The notes under the pieces: generated by a model
The model's database searches: none
What the model saw: only the letters and a program-made list of their open reading frames with translations
Told to the model about the DNA's origin: nothing
Shown: in pieces, positions 9,125 to 18,148 of the stretch
How the letters are laid out: each line of letters begins with the position of its first letter
How positions within the stretch are numbered: the first letter of the stretch is position 1
NCBI RefSeq assembly: GCF_011947365.2
Contig: NZ_JAAVSH020000001.1
Coordinates: forward strand, 2,048,764-2,091,952
Source of the DNA: an endosymbiont of Lamellibrachia barhami
GTDB lineage: Bacteria > Pseudomonadota > Gammaproteobacteria > Chromatiales > Chromatiaceae
Length of the DNA: 43,189 nucleotides
Reading direction: 5' to 3'
Program-made: the position numbers and the translations under genes

Positions 9125-9457
9125 ATGAATAAACTGCTGGCGCTACTCTTTGCAGGCTCGAGCGTTTTTTCCATCCAGTCAATGGCCGCAGAACCCTCTG
9201 CTGCACCTGAACCACCAGATATCCCACCGCCTGTTGTCAGTGGTGAGACCCTGGAGCCGGAAGTCACCATCATCAAGCAGGAGGAGGGCACCCTCTACGA
9301 ATACCGGGTCAACGGTCTGCTCTATATGGTCAAGGTCGTGCCTCAGTTTGGCCCACCCTACTATATGCTCGACAGGGACGGCGACGGGGAATTCGACTCA
9401 CGGGGCAGTGATCCCACCAATGTCTCCGTACCTCAGTGGGTGCTGTTTCGCTGGTAA
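9125..9457 (+). CDS. DUF2782 secreted protein
   Basis: A 110-residue exported protein of the DUF2782 family, common in gammaproteobacteria and of unknown function. A signal peptide (MNKLLALLFAGSSVFSIQSM, cut after MAA) precedes a Pro-rich segment and the family core with VTIIKQEEGTLYEYRVNG, MVKVVPQFGPPYYMLD and a closing VPQWVLFRW. I choose the ATG at 9125 because AGGAG at 9114-9118 gives normal spacing; the ATG at 9119 would touch that site. It begins just after the LOG-family gene and precedes dctQ by about 40 bases. Confidence 0.88.
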   Translation: MNKLLALLFAGSSVFSIQSMAAEPSAAPEPPDIPPPVVSGETLEPEVTIIKQEEGTLYEYRVNGLLYMVKVVPQFGPPYYMLDRDGDGEFDSRGSDPTNVSVPQWVLFRW

Positions 9458-9498
9458 CGCCCTGCCCGTACAATCGCAACCCTCTGCCGCTGTAACCT

Positions 9499-10038
9499 AT
9501 GAATGAACAACTGGAGCGACTGGCCGCGGCTATCGAAAACACCAACGACTGGCTGGGAAGACAGGTCTCCTGGCTCAGCCTGTTGATGGTACTGGTCACT
9601 TTCGCCATCGTCGTCCTGCGGTACGTCTTCGACCTGGGCTGGATCTGGCTGCAGGAGTCGGTGACCTACATGCATGCCACCCTGTTTCTGGTGGGCGCCG
9701 CCTATACCCTGAAACATCAGGGCCACGTACGGGTCGACATCTTCTACCACCGATTTCCCCCACGCACACGCGCCTGGGTAGACCTGTTCGGCAGCCTGCT
9801 ACTGCTGCTGCCGGTCTGTTTCATGATCTTCCATCTGAGCGCGGGGTATGTCGTCCAATCCTGGGAGTTCTGGGAAGGTTCCCGCGAGGCGGGTGGTCTC
9901 GATGGCGTATTCTTGCTCAAAAGCCTGATTCTGCTCATGGCCGTGACCCTCGGTCTGCAGGGGTTGGCCCAGGCCATCCACTGTTATCTCGGACTGAATG
10001 GCCACCGGACACTGAGCGGGGATCAGAGGCAATCATGA
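9499..10038 (+). CDS. dctQ: TRAP transporter small membrane subunit (DctQ type)
   Basis: The four-helix small subunit of a tripartite ATP-independent periplasmic transporter, which works with DctM and a periplasmic binding protein to import organic acids or similar solutes using an ion gradient. The 179 residues contain four hydrophobic segments (LSLLMVLVTFAIVVLRYVF, MHATLFLVGAAYTLKHQGHV, LFGSLLLLLPVCFMIF and SLILLMAVTLGLQGLAQAI). The family motif around WLQESVTYMH and HQGHVRVD is clear. Its stop overlaps the dctM start by four bases (ATGA), so the two are translationally coupled. Substrate cannot be read from this subunit. Confidence 0.93.
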   Translation: MNEQLERLAAAIENTNDWLGRQVSWLSLLMVLVTFAIVVLRYVFDLGWIWLQESVTYMHATLFLVGAAYTLKHQGHVRVDIFYHRFPPRTRAWVDLFGSLLLLLPVCFMIFHLSAGYVVQSWEFWEGSREAGGLDGVFLLKSLILLMAVTLGLQGLAQAIHCYLGLNGHRTLSGDQRQS

Positions 10039-11420
10039 GCGCCGAATTTATCCCTCTGCTGCTATTCTTCGCCGTCTGCCTGGTACTGCTGCTGGGTTAT
10101 CCCGTCGCTTTCTCCCTGGGCGGCACTGCGCTGGCCTTTGCCTGGTTCGGCACTTTGACCGGTCACTTCGACGATGCCTTTCTGTCGGCCCTGCCCAACA
10201 GGCTCTACGGCATCATGACCAACCAAACCCTGATCGCCGTACCCTTGTTCATCTTCATGGGGGTGATGCTGGAACGCTCCCGCGTGGCAGAGAATCTGCT
10301 CGACACCATGGCGTCCCTGTTCGGACCCATGCGGGGTGGACTGGGCATATCTGTCACCCTGGTGGGCATGCTGCTGGCCGCCAGCACCGGCATCGTCGGC
10401 GCAACCGTGGTGACCATGGGACTGCTCTCCCTGCCCACCATGCTGAAACGCAACTACGACCCCGGCGTCTCCAGCGGCATTATCTGCGCCGCAGGTACAT
10501 TGGGGCAGATCATTCCACCCTCCATCGTCCTGGTACTGCTGGGAGACGTACTCTCCGCCGCCTATCAACAGGCGCAACTGGATATGGGCATATTCTCACC
10601 GGACACGGTCTCTGTCGGGGATCTGTTTCTCGGCGCACTGATCCCCGGCCTGATGCTCGTGGCGCTCTACCTCGCCTATCTGGGGGGTGTCGCCATCTTC
10701 AAACCTGATGCGGTGCCGGCAATCCCTGAGGCAGAGCGGGAAAAGGATCTGCGAACCCTCTTGATCCGCGTCCTGAAGGTGCTGGTACCGCCGCTATTGT
10801 TGATCGTTGCGGTACTGGGTTCGATTCTCGGCGGACTGGCGACCCCCACCGAGGCCGCCTCGGTCGGCGCCGTGGGCGCCATGCTCCTTGCCTTCAGCCA
10901 GAAACAGCTGAACCTGACCACCCTCAAGGCAGTCATGACCGGCACCACCAGGATCACCAGCATGGTGTTCCTGATCTTCATCGGCGCCTCGCTATTTTCG
11001 CTGGTATTCCGTGGTTTCGGCGGCGATGAGGTGGTCACCGATCTGCTGACCGGGCTGCCCGGCGGCGTCTTCGGGGCCATGCTGGTGGTGATGCTGGTGA
11101 TGTTTCTGCTCGGCTTCATCCTGGACTTTATCGAGATCACCTTCGTGGTGGTCCCGATCGTCGGCCCCATCCTGCTGGCCATGGGTCTCGACCCGGTCTG
11201 GTTGGGGGTGATGATCGCCATCAATCTGCAGACCTCCTTTCTCACCCCGCCCTTCGGTTTCGCCCTCTTCTACCTCCGTGGCGTTGCTCCGCCTGAAGTC
11301 ACCACCGGGGCTATCTATCGCGGCGTCGCACCTTTCATCCTGATCCAGTTGCTGATGCTGGAACTGCTCTCTCTCTGGCCACAGATGGCGACTTGGCTGC
11401 CCGGTATCGTCTATCAATAA
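10035..11420 (+). CDS. dctM: TRAP transporter large membrane subunit (DctM type)
   Basis: The 461-residue ion-coupled permease subunit, with about 12 membrane segments of the DctM family. Typical blocks are FIFMGVMLERSRVAENLLD, GGLGISVTLVGMLLAASTGI, IICAAGTLGQIIPPSIVLVL, ATPTEAASVGAVGA, GFILDFIEITFVVVPIVGP and LQTSFLTPPFGFALFYLRG. It pairs with dctQ just upstream. The length (about 460 instead of the more usual 425-430) and the long loop after SAAYQQAQLD suit the subgroup seen with mannitol/chloroaromatic-type TRAP systems. No dctP binding-protein gene lies next to it; the partner must be encoded elsewhere. Confidence 0.94.
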   Translation: MSAEFIPLLLFFAVCLVLLLGYPVAFSLGGTALAFAWFGTLTGHFDDAFLSALPNRLYGIMTNQTLIAVPLFIFMGVMLERSRVAENLLDTMASLFGPMRGGLGISVTLVGMLLAASTGIVGATVVTMGLLSLPTMLKRNYDPGVSSGIICAAGTLGQIIPPSIVLVLLGDVLSAAYQQAQLDMGIFSPDTVSVGDLFLGALIPGLMLVALYLAYLGGVAIFKPDAVPAIPEAEREKDLRTLLIRVLKVLVPPLLLIVAVLGSILGGLATPTEAASVGAVGAMLLAFSQKQLNLTTLKAVMTGTTRITSMVFLIFIGASLFSLVFRGFGGDEVVTDLLTGLPGGVFGAMLVVMLVMFLLGFILDFIEITFVVVPIVGPILLAMGLDPVWLGVMIAINLQTSFLTPPFGFALFYLRGVAPPEVTTGAIYRGVAPFILIQLLMLELLSLWPQMATWLPGIVYQ

Positions 11421-11893
11421 GGTGTCCCTTTCCTGAAGCATCAGGCCAGATCTGTCTGCAACTGTGTAGACGCCAGATAGTGTCGGATTTTTTTACACCA
11501 TCCACAGAACCAAATTCCCGCCACGATTAGACACAAATACCCTTTAAAAACAACTGATTACACGAAAATAATTCCTTTTTCTGTAAACATCCTCAAACAC
11601 CGTGACGATTTGTGAAATTAATGACTATTTTAGATACTTTAATTCTTTCAATCGTTATATTTCCCTCAGGTAATCGAAATAGCCTGCTGATAATTCGATA
11701 AACAGCTTCGCTACCACTGTCGAAAAATCTTACACAAGGTCCAATCGCTGTCTCAATGGCACCCAATAACGTGACGGATTTCTCAATATTTTCAATCAGT
11801 AAACATCAACAAGCACAACACCATTATAAATGGCGCGATTGTTGCGGACAGAACCACAGACACAATGTCGCACTTCTTACAAGAGGGAGAACT
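11421..11893. other. Long AT-rich intergenic region
   Basis: 473 bases between dctM and the SdrD-repeat protein gene. The middle (about 11470-11700) is clearly richer in A/T than its flanks and probably holds the promoter and regulatory sites of the downstream gene. No terminator hairpin, repeat or small gene could be recognised. Confidence 0.5.
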
Positions 11894-14800
11894 ATGCACA
11901 TCAGTACAGTGGACAGACCCATATCCATGGGCAGACCAAAGAAAAATACACTGACCAAGGGTATGGGGCTGATCGCCGCCATGCTCATGCTCTTCGGAAT
12001 CAATGAGGCACACGCAACGGGGCCTGGCCTCAGCGCTGTTATTGCCATGGGCTGTGATTCATACACCATCGGCGTTAAAGGCGATGGGGATCAGACCGTC
12101 ACCTATACTTCTTCCCTGGAATCCCTCTCTGGAGGGGCACCTGTCGCCCTTGATGGTTCCTTCTATATGGAACCCGGGCCCCGAAGCGTACTGCGCACCT
12201 ATACGGTTACAATCGATCCGCCACTAACCGGCTCATACCAATTCAACGGTGCGCCAGGTTACGAAGCCGGTTCTGCGACATTCTCTGCATACGGTGAAGT
12301 CATTAACACCCTGCCAATAACATCCTCTCTGCCCAATCTCACGCTGAATTGCGACATTGAACCGGCATCCATTGGCGACCGCGTTTGGTACGATGACGAC
12401 GGCGACGGCATACAGAGCGGCTCCGAAATCGACGCGGACGACATGGTCGCCAGACTCTATGACTGCGATGGAAACACCCTTCGCGATCCCTTCGGCAACT
12501 ATTACATCGACTACACCGACATAAACGGCAACTACCTCTTCGATGGTCTGCTGCCTGGCTGTTACCACGTCAAGTTCTACCATAACACCACGTATAATAG
12601 CCTGCCGGATGGCTACGAATTCAGCCCACTGGACCAGGGCGGTTCTGAGGCGCTGGATAACGATGCCCATTCAAATGGCTGGACCTCAGCTATCCAACTG
12701 GCCTCCGGCGAGCATAACCGCGATGTCGATGCAGGCGTCTACATGCCCATTGTGACAACCGCCAAACTTGGTGACCGTGTCTTCAGCGATCTGGATGGCG
12801 ATGGTATCCAGGATCCGAACGAAAACGGAATCGAGAACGTCCAGGTTGTCCTGTATGACTGTGCCGATGACAGCCAGGTTGCAACCACCTCGACAGATAC
12901 CAGCGGCATGTATCTGTTTGATGCGCTTGCAGCAGGCAGCTACAAGGTTGAATTCCTCTCGGCTACCGGTCGCTTCAGCCCCATTGATCAAGGCACCGAT
13001 GACACCAGTGACAGTGATGCCAATCCTCTGAACGGCATGACTCAGTGTGTCGACCTGGCAACCGGCGAATCCAACATCACCATTGATGCAGGAATCTATG
13101 AGACTGTCTCGCTCGGCGACTATGTCTGGTTCGACGACAACCGCAACGGCGTTCAGGAAGGTACGGAGTATGGCGTTGATGACGTAACCGTCACGCTTAC
13201 TGACTGCAGCATTCCGCCCAATTCAGTGCTCGATTCCGACGGCAATGTTGTTGTAGTGACTTCCACACTCAACGGCGCTTATCAGTTCGATAATCTGCTG
13301 CCCGGCTGCTATGTGGTGACTTTCGATAACCTGCCGACTGGTTTCAACTTCAGCCCGGCCAACTCAGGCGGCGACGACACTATAGACAGTGACGCCAACA
13401 CTGCAACCGGTCGCAGTCATGATGTTATTCTGGAATCTGGTGATAGCGACAACACCATTGACGCCGGTATCAACTATCCGCCGAGTGCCCGTATTGGTGA
13501 CCGAGTCTTTGAAGACCTGAACACCAACGGCATTCAGGATGCAGGCGAACCCGGTATCCCCGGCGTGCCAGTTGAGCTGCTCGACTGCAATGGCACCAGT
13601 GTAACAACCACTGTAACCGGTCCAGATGGCAACTATCTGTTCACCAGCCTGGATGCAGGGGGTTATGTCGTACGTTTCACTCAGATGAACGGCCACTTCT
13701 TCACCGCTGCAAACGCAGGTGCTGATGATGCGGTAGACAGCGATGCGGACACGACCACTGGTGAGAGCGCATGCACCACCGTTGCCGTGGACGAAGTCAA
13801 CCTGACCATCGATGCCGGTATGTTTCGCCTCGCATCCCTGGGTGACTATGTCTGGAACGACAGCAACATGGATGGCGTACAGGATATCGGCGAAGCAGGT
13901 ATCCCGAACGTCCGCGTCTCCCTGACCAGCGACTGCAACAACGACGGCAGCATCGACTCTGTTGATGAAACCATCACTGATGCAAACGGTGCTTACGGCT
14001 TCATCGCTCTGTGCCCTGGATCTCACACGGTTGACATCGACCCGGCTACCCTGCCGGCCGGTATGATCCAGAGCTACGATCCGGATTCCGTACTCGACGG
14101 CATGGCGGATACCATCCTCATCTCCGGTGGTTCCGACCTCACGCTCGACTTCGGCTACTACGAAGATCTGCCTGTCGTCTGCAGTGTCTGCGATGGAAAG
14201 GTGACCGAACTGACCCTCAAGTACAATGGAGCTACTGCTGGCTACGTTGAAGTCTCACAGAAGAAGGGCGGCATTGTCTTCTTCGGTATGGTTCTGCCTG
14301 GTGAGACCTTCTCCTTCAGCGGCACCGACAAGAAGGGAACCCTGGGCACTGAGATTACCATCACAGTTGATGGTGCTCTTGATGCCAAGATCCACACCAG
14401 CTGCTCCAAGCCGATTGGCCCTGGCTTGATTGCCGGTAGCTTTGAGGTCATTGAAGGCGTCAGCCGTAACGGCGGCAATCTCTGCCCCGTTGATGGTGCC
14501 CCGCCACCACCCGCTACCTGTGATTGCGATGGCAAAGTGGTTAACCTGACCCTCAAGTACAATGGAGCTACTCCTGGCTACGTTGAAGTCTCACAGAAGA
14601 AGGGCGGCATTGTCTTCTCCGGCATGGTTCAACCTGGTGAGGAGTTCTCCTTCAGCGGCACCGACAAGAAGGGTACCCTGGGCACCGAGATCAGCATCAC
14701 AGTTGATGGCAGTCTCGACACCAAGATTCACACCAGCTGCTCCAAGCCTATCGGCCCCGGCCTGATTGCCGGTATTTTCGAGGTGATCAGTGGCACCAGC

Positions 14801-15208
14801 CGCAACGGCGGAGAGCTCTGCCCTGTTGATGGCGGCACTAACCCACCCCCGACACCCGTGGATTGCGGCAAGTGCGACGGTAAGGTGACCGAACTGACCC
14901 TCCAGTACAACGGATCCGCAACCATCGACGTGACGGTTGTGCAGAAGAAGGACGGTGACACCGTATTCTCCGGCACCGTTGCACCGGGTGAGTCCTTTTC
15001 GTTCATCGGCACCGACAAGAAAGGCACCTTGAGTACGGAAATCTCACTCTTCGTTGATGGCCAGCTATACACCAAGATCCATACTAGTTGCTCTCAACCG
15101 ATTGGACCTGGAATGGTGTTGGGTGACTTTACCGTTGCCAGCGGCAAAAGCCGGAACGGTGGAGTGCTCCCTATCTACAACAGCAACACCTGCCCGACAC
15201 AGCCATAA
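11894..15208 (+). CDS. Large secreted protein with SdrD B-like and DUF7467-like repeats
   Basis: A 1104-residue exported protein, probably surface-located or extracellular. After a signal sequence (GMGLIAAMLMLFGINEAHAT) and a domain of about 120 residues come five SdrD B-type Ig-like repeats, each opening with a [SKR][LI]GD.V[WF].D...G[IV]Q core, at about residues 158, 290, 404, 532 and 646. Their Asp-rich loops (DLDGDGIQD, DSNMDGVQD) suggest calcium binding. Three C-terminal repeats with CDGKVTELTLKYNG and SFSGTDKKGTL start near 765, 877 and 993 (DUF7467-like). GAGGGAG precedes the chosen ATG; an in-frame start at 11756 lacks one and would bury the signal peptide. No LPXTG, PEP-CTERM or autotransporter domain is visible, so anchoring is unknown. 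Adhesion or matrix roles are inferred. Confidence 0.88.
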   Translation: MHISTVDRPISMGRPKKNTLTKGMGLIAAMLMLFGINEAHATGPGLSAVIAMGCDSYTIGVKGDGDQTVTYTSSLESLSGGAPVALDGSFYMEPGPRSVLRTYTVTIDPPLTGSYQFNGAPGYEAGSATFSAYGEVINTLPITSSLPNLTLNCDIEPASIGDRVWYDDDGDGIQSGSEIDADDMVARLYDCDGNTLRDPFGNYYIDYTDINGNYLFDGLLPGCYHVKFYHNTTYNSLPDGYEFSPLDQGGSEALDNDAHSNGWTSAIQLASGEHNRDVDAGVYMPIVTTAKLGDRVFSDLDGDGIQDPNENGIENVQVVLYDCADDSQVATTSTDTSGMYLFDALAAGSYKVEFLSATGRFSPIDQGTDDTSDSDANPLNGMTQCVDLATGESNITIDAGIYETVSLGDYVWFDDNRNGVQEGTEYGVDDVTVTLTDCSIPPNSVLDSDGNVVVVTSTLNGAYQFDNLLPGCYVVTFDNLPTGFNFSPANSGGDDTIDSDANTATGRSHDVILESGDSDNTIDAGINYPPSARIGDRVFEDLNTNGIQDAGEPGIPGVPVELLDCNGTSVTTTVTGPDGNYLFTSLDAGGYVVRFTQMNGHFFTAANAGADDAVDSDADTTTGESACTTVAVDEVNLTIDAGMFRLASLGDYVWNDSNMDGVQDIGEAGIPNVRVSLTSDCNNDGSIDSVDETITDANGAYGFIALCPGSHTVDIDPATLPAGMIQSYDPDSVLDGMADTILISGGSDLTLDFGYYEDLPVVCSVCDGKVTELTLKYNGATAGYVEVSQKKGGIVFFGMVLPGETFSFSGTDKKGTLGTEITITVDGALDAKIHTSCSKPIGPGLIAGSFEVIEGVSRNGGNLCPVDGAPPPPATCDCDGKVVNLTLKYNGATPGYVEVSQKKGGIVFSGMVQPGEEFSFSGTDKKGTLGTEISITVDGSLDTKIHTSCSKPIGPGLIAGIFEVISGTSRNGGELCPVDGGTNPPPTPVDCGKCDGKVTELTLQYNGSATIDVTVVQKKDGDTVFSGTVAPGESFSFIGTDKKGTLSTEISLFVDGQLYTKIHTSCSQPIGPGMVLGDFTVASGKSRNGGVLPIYNSNTCPTQP
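14199..14670 (+). repeat. Near-identical intragenic DNA duplication
   Basis: Bases 14213-14281 and 14549-14617 (offset 336) differ at a single position out of 69, much more alike than the third copy of the same domain. This indicates a recent duplication or gene conversion between the first two C-terminal domains. Confidence 0.9.
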
Positions 15209-15278
15209 GGCTCATCACAGTAAAGACGATGGGATGCACTAAGGACGCAAAGAATAGCGGCCGCTGAATAAGGACTTT

Positions 15279-15316
15279 CAACAAAAAAGCCCGCGGAAAC
15301 GCGGGCTTTTTTGTTG
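15279..15316. terminator. Strong bidirectional terminator, GAAA tetraloop
   Basis: A 17-bp perfect stem with the GC core GCCCGCG and A6/T6 flanks closes on a GAAA tetraloop. It has a U-tract in either direction and lies between the convergent SdrD-repeat and PilZ genes, serving both. Confidence 0.95.
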
Positions 15317-15377
15317 CCGATTTTTTGCTTCAGATGTCTGTAAGGCGGTCTGGAACCTCTAGCCGATCTGCCTCACA

Positions 15378-15716
15378 TCAACTCAGCATCACTCTGCCCG
15401 CCACCGGTGAAATGGGACGCTGCAACGGTGCGGTAACGACCTTGAACAGGCGGTGTTCAGGGGTTCTGAACATCACTCCCATCCCCGTTGGATTGGAGTG
15501 AATGACGACTGCAGGCACCCGCCAATTTTCACCCTCCAGCGTAAATGCCAGATCAAGTTCGGCGCCGATCCCCTCGGGTGCCGTCTCGATCTCCATGTGC
15601 ACCCCTTCAGGTGAGATATTTCTGATCAGGGCAGGAACACAACCCCCTGTTTTGTATCGCAGTTCAACCTGAAAAGCGGCCACATGCCTCTCAGTCACCC
15701 TCGTTTTTTTTTGCAT
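15378..15716 (-). CDS. PilZ-domain protein
   Basis: A 112-residue single-domain PilZ protein, predicted to bind cyclic di-GMP. Both parts of the binding signature are visible: RVTER near residue 6 (RxxxR) and NISPEGVHME near residue 36 ([DN]xSxxG). The remaining strands (LDLAFTLEGENWRVPAVV, GMGVMFRTPEHRLF) fit the barrel. The start at 15716 has AAAGGAT at good spacing; an in-frame ATG at 15767 lacks a site. The second to fifth codons form a run of eight A, a possible slippage spot. It is transcribed toward the shared terminator at 15279. Confidence 0.88.
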   Translation of the reverse strand: MQKKTRVTERHVAAFQVELRYKTGGCVPALIRNISPEGVHMEIETAPEGIGAELDLAFTLEGENWRVPAVVIHSNPTGMGVMFRTPEHRLFKVVTAPLQRPISPVAGRVMLS

Positions 15717-15793
15717 ATTGATATCCTTTCTGCGAAAAACACCCACTCGTTTCAAGGTTGTCGGCACTCCAGCCGGTTTCTTTAGATAAATTT

Positions 15794-16402
15794 CTATTCA
15801 GTCAGAGCTGCAAGCAACTTATGCAGTGCCTGGCCACGATGACTGAGGCTGTTCTTCACTTCCGCCGGAAGTTCTGCTGAGGTGCAGTTGTGAGTGGGAA
15901 CATAGAAGACCGGGTCGTAGCCGAAGCCATTGTCACCCCTGGCCTCAAAGAGCACCCGGCCCTCCCAGGTTCCCTGACAGATGATTGGGGTGGGATCCTC
16001 TGCATGGCGCATATAGACCAGAAGGCACTGGAAGCGGGCGGTACGCGCCTCCTCCGGCACATCCTTCAGGCTCTCCAGCAGCTTCTCCAGATTTGCCTGG
16101 TCCGATGCACCCTCCCCCGCATAACGGGCGGAGTAGATGCCCGGTGCACCCTTGAGTGCATCGACTTCGATACCCGAGTCATCAGCAATGGCGGGCAGTC
16201 CGCTCAGGCTCGATGCATGTCTGGCCTTTTTGATCGCATTTTCGACGAAGCTGAGACCGTCCTCCACTGCGTCAGGGATATCGAATTCGCGCTGTGGCAC
16301 CACCTCGATATGCCCAGCGGCGAGCAATTGGTTGATCTCACGCACCTTGCCGGCATTATTACTGGCAAGAACGATTTGCTCTCCGGTGTGACGGCTGGTC
16401 AT
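15794..16402 (-). CDS. rdgB: Non-canonical purine NTP pyrophosphatase (RdgB/HAM1)
   Basis: Hydrolyses dITP, ITP and XTP to monophosphates, keeping deaminated purines out of DNA and RNA. The 202-residue protein shows the family's [10 protein letters not shown] phosphate-binding start, the acidic [33 protein letters not shown] and [11 protein letters not shown], and the end [18 protein letters not shown] precedes the ATG. It lies downstream of rph with a gap of about 120 bases, a gammaproteobacterial arrangement. Confidence 0.96.
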   Translation of the reverse strand: MTSRHTGEQIVLASNNAGKVREINQLLAAGHIEVVPQREFDIPDAVEDGLSFVENAIKKARHASSLSGLPAIADDSGIEVDALKGAPGIYSARYAGEGASDQANLEKLLESLKDVPEEARTARFQCLLVYMRHAEDPTPIICQGTWEGRVLFEARGDNGFGYDPVFYVPTHNCTSAELPAEVKNSLSHRGQALHKLLAALTE

Positions 16403-16523
16403 GCTCTCTTTCCTGAAATTGAGTTGTGGAGTGGTGCCCCGCCACGATTTACCTGTCTACGGAGTCATCGCGGCGGGGATTTAGACCCAAGAGATTTGGA
16501 TAGTTTCGCTGAAGCTGTAGAGT

Positions 16524-17240
16524 TTAGCCGCTCAAAGCGGCCTGCTGAATCTCAAGCAGTTGCCGGATACCCTGATCCGCAAGATCAAGCATGGCATTAA
16601 GCTCATCGCGACTGTAGGCGTCGCCTTCGGCGGTCCCCTGCACCTCGATGAAACCGCCCTTGTCGTTCATCACCACATTCATATCGGTCTCGGCATTGGA
16701 ATCCTCTGCATAGTCCAGGTCCAATACCGGAGTGCCCTGGAAGACACCCACTGAGACAGAGGCAATCATATTCACCAGTGGATTTCTCTCCAGCAGATCC
16801 TGCTCACGAAGATGGGAGATAGCGTCCACCAAGGCAACACAGGCTCCCGTAATGGAGGCAGTCCGAGTGCCTCCATCCGCCTGAATGACATCACAGTCGA
16901 TGGCAATCATGCGCTCCCCCAGCGCCTCAAGATCTACCGCCGCCCGCAGGGAGCGACCGATAAGCCGCTGAATCTCCAGTGTGCGCCCACCCTGTTTTCC
17001 TCTAGCGGCCTCACGCCCCATGCGCTCAGTGGTGGAACGGGGCAACATGCCGTATTCAGCAGTCACCCAACCCCGGCCCTTGCCCTTCAGGAAACGCGGC
17101 ACTCGCGCCTCCACCGAAGCGGTGCAGATAACCTTGGTGTCGCCAAACTCCACCAGCACGGAACCTTCCGCATGTTTTGTGTAACCACGGGTAATCTTGA
17201 CAGCCCGCAGATCGGCGGGCTGACGTCCGGAAGGTCTCAT
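16524..17240 (-). CDS. rph: Ribonuclease PH
   Basis: A phosphorolytic 3'-5' exoribonuclease that trims tRNA 3' ends and acts as a hexameric ring. The 238-residue protein has the family start [53 protein letters not shown], the phosphate-site region [35 protein letters not shown] and [16 protein letters not shown]. It starts 8 bases after the PP2C gene ends and is likely co-transcribed with the kinase/phosphatase pair. Length and motifs are complete, without the C-terminal frameshift known from some laboratory E. coli strains. Confidence 0.97.
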   Translation of the reverse strand: MRPSGRQPADLRAVKITRGYTKHAEGSVLVEFGDTKVICTASVEARVPRFLKGKGRGWVTAEYGMLPRSTTERMGREAARGKQGGRTLEIQRLIGRSLRAAVDLEALGERMIAIDCDVIQADGGTRTASITGACVALVDAISHLREQDLLERNPLVNMIASVSVGVFQGTPVLDLDYAEDSNAETDMNVVMNDKGGFIEVQGTAEGDAYSRDELNAMLDLADQGIRQLLEIQQAALSG

Positions 17241-17248
17241 TGGATGGG

Positions 17249-18148
17249 TTACTCCTTAGGTTTTGAGCTGTGATGAATATCGACAACGTCGCGCAACTCT
17301 TCGATAGCTTGTTTTATCTCATGCTCGCTGCGTGGCAGATGCGCAGTGCTGGCGGCATTATCCACTAAAGTCATACCCAAGTCAGTGGGTCGAAGGTCGA
17401 TAGTGCCACGCCGCCAGCGTACAGCCACTACAGTGACATTATCACTCTCCGGCATACCATTACTCTCTGCCAGGGATGAGAGCTGGTTAACGGCTGACTG
17501 CAATGACTGATCGGCACGAAAAAATGCCTCCACCATCGGACGCGCCGGCAACTTGCCCCAGAAACCATCTGAGCAGAGCAGCAGGACATCTCCCCCTTCC
17601 AGACGGTGCGGCTCCCCAAGTTCCGCTACAGGACGATTGGAGATACCACCGAGACACCGGGTCACGTAGTTGCGAAACCGGTGGGTATGGATCTGAGCGG
17701 CGGAGATGATGCCCTGCTGCCGCAACTGCTCCACGTAGGAGTGATCCTCGGTACGGGAGAGGATGACATTGTCACGCATAATATAGAACCGGCTGTCGCC
17801 GACATGGGCCCAGAAGGCCTGCCCCTCCTGGATCAGGCAGAGCACTGCAGTGGTGCGTGGTTCAATATGGGGTTCCTGGTCGCGACCGTAATCGAGGATG
17901 CGGCGATGCGCCATCTCCATCAATCCACTGAGAAAAACCCGTGGACCGGTGATAGGCTTGCGGCTGGTGAGGAAGGCTCTGCGGCAGGTATCCATGAGGA
18001 TCTGCGCCGCCATCTCACCACGCGGGTGACCGCCCATACCGTCGGCCAGAGCCACCAGCATGGCATCGGGCGCCTCCAGAATCAGGCAGCGGTCCTGATT
18101 CATCCGGCGATTCCCAAGCAGGGTGCAGTGGGCGGTTTCATACTTCAT
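17249..18148 (-). CDS. PP2C-family serine/threonine phosphatase
   Basis: A metal-dependent protein phosphatase of 299 residues. The PP2C motifs [37 protein letters not shown] and [12 protein letters not shown] contain the aspartates that hold the two metal ions. About 60 residues follow the catalytic domain ([12 protein letters not shown] and a helical tail) with no recognised fold. Its start overlaps the kinase gene by four bases (ATGA), so the enzymes form a coupled kinase/phosphatase pair. It probably dephosphorylates the kinase or its targets. N-terminal [20 protein letters not shown] is standard. Confidence 0.93.
   Translation of the reverse strand: MKYETAHCTLLGNRRMNQDRCLILEAPDAMLVALADGMGGHPRGEMAAQILMDTCRRAFLTSRKPITGPRVFLSGLMEMAHRRILDYGRDQEPHIEPRTTAVLCLIQEGQAFWAHVGDSRFYIMRDNVILSRTEDHSYVEQLRQQGIISAAQIHTHRFRNYVTRCLGGISNRPVAELGEPHRLEGGDVLLLCSDGFWGKLPARPMVEAFFRADQSLQSAVNQLSSLAESNGMPESDNVTVVAVRWRRGTIDLRPTDLGMTLVDNAASTAHLPRSEHEIKQAIEELRDVVDIHHSSKPKE

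Noticed and set aside
13364-14026. 220-codon minus-strand frame inside the SdrD-repeat gene
   Set aside because: Its apparent repeats merely mirror the Asp-rich repeats of the real gene.
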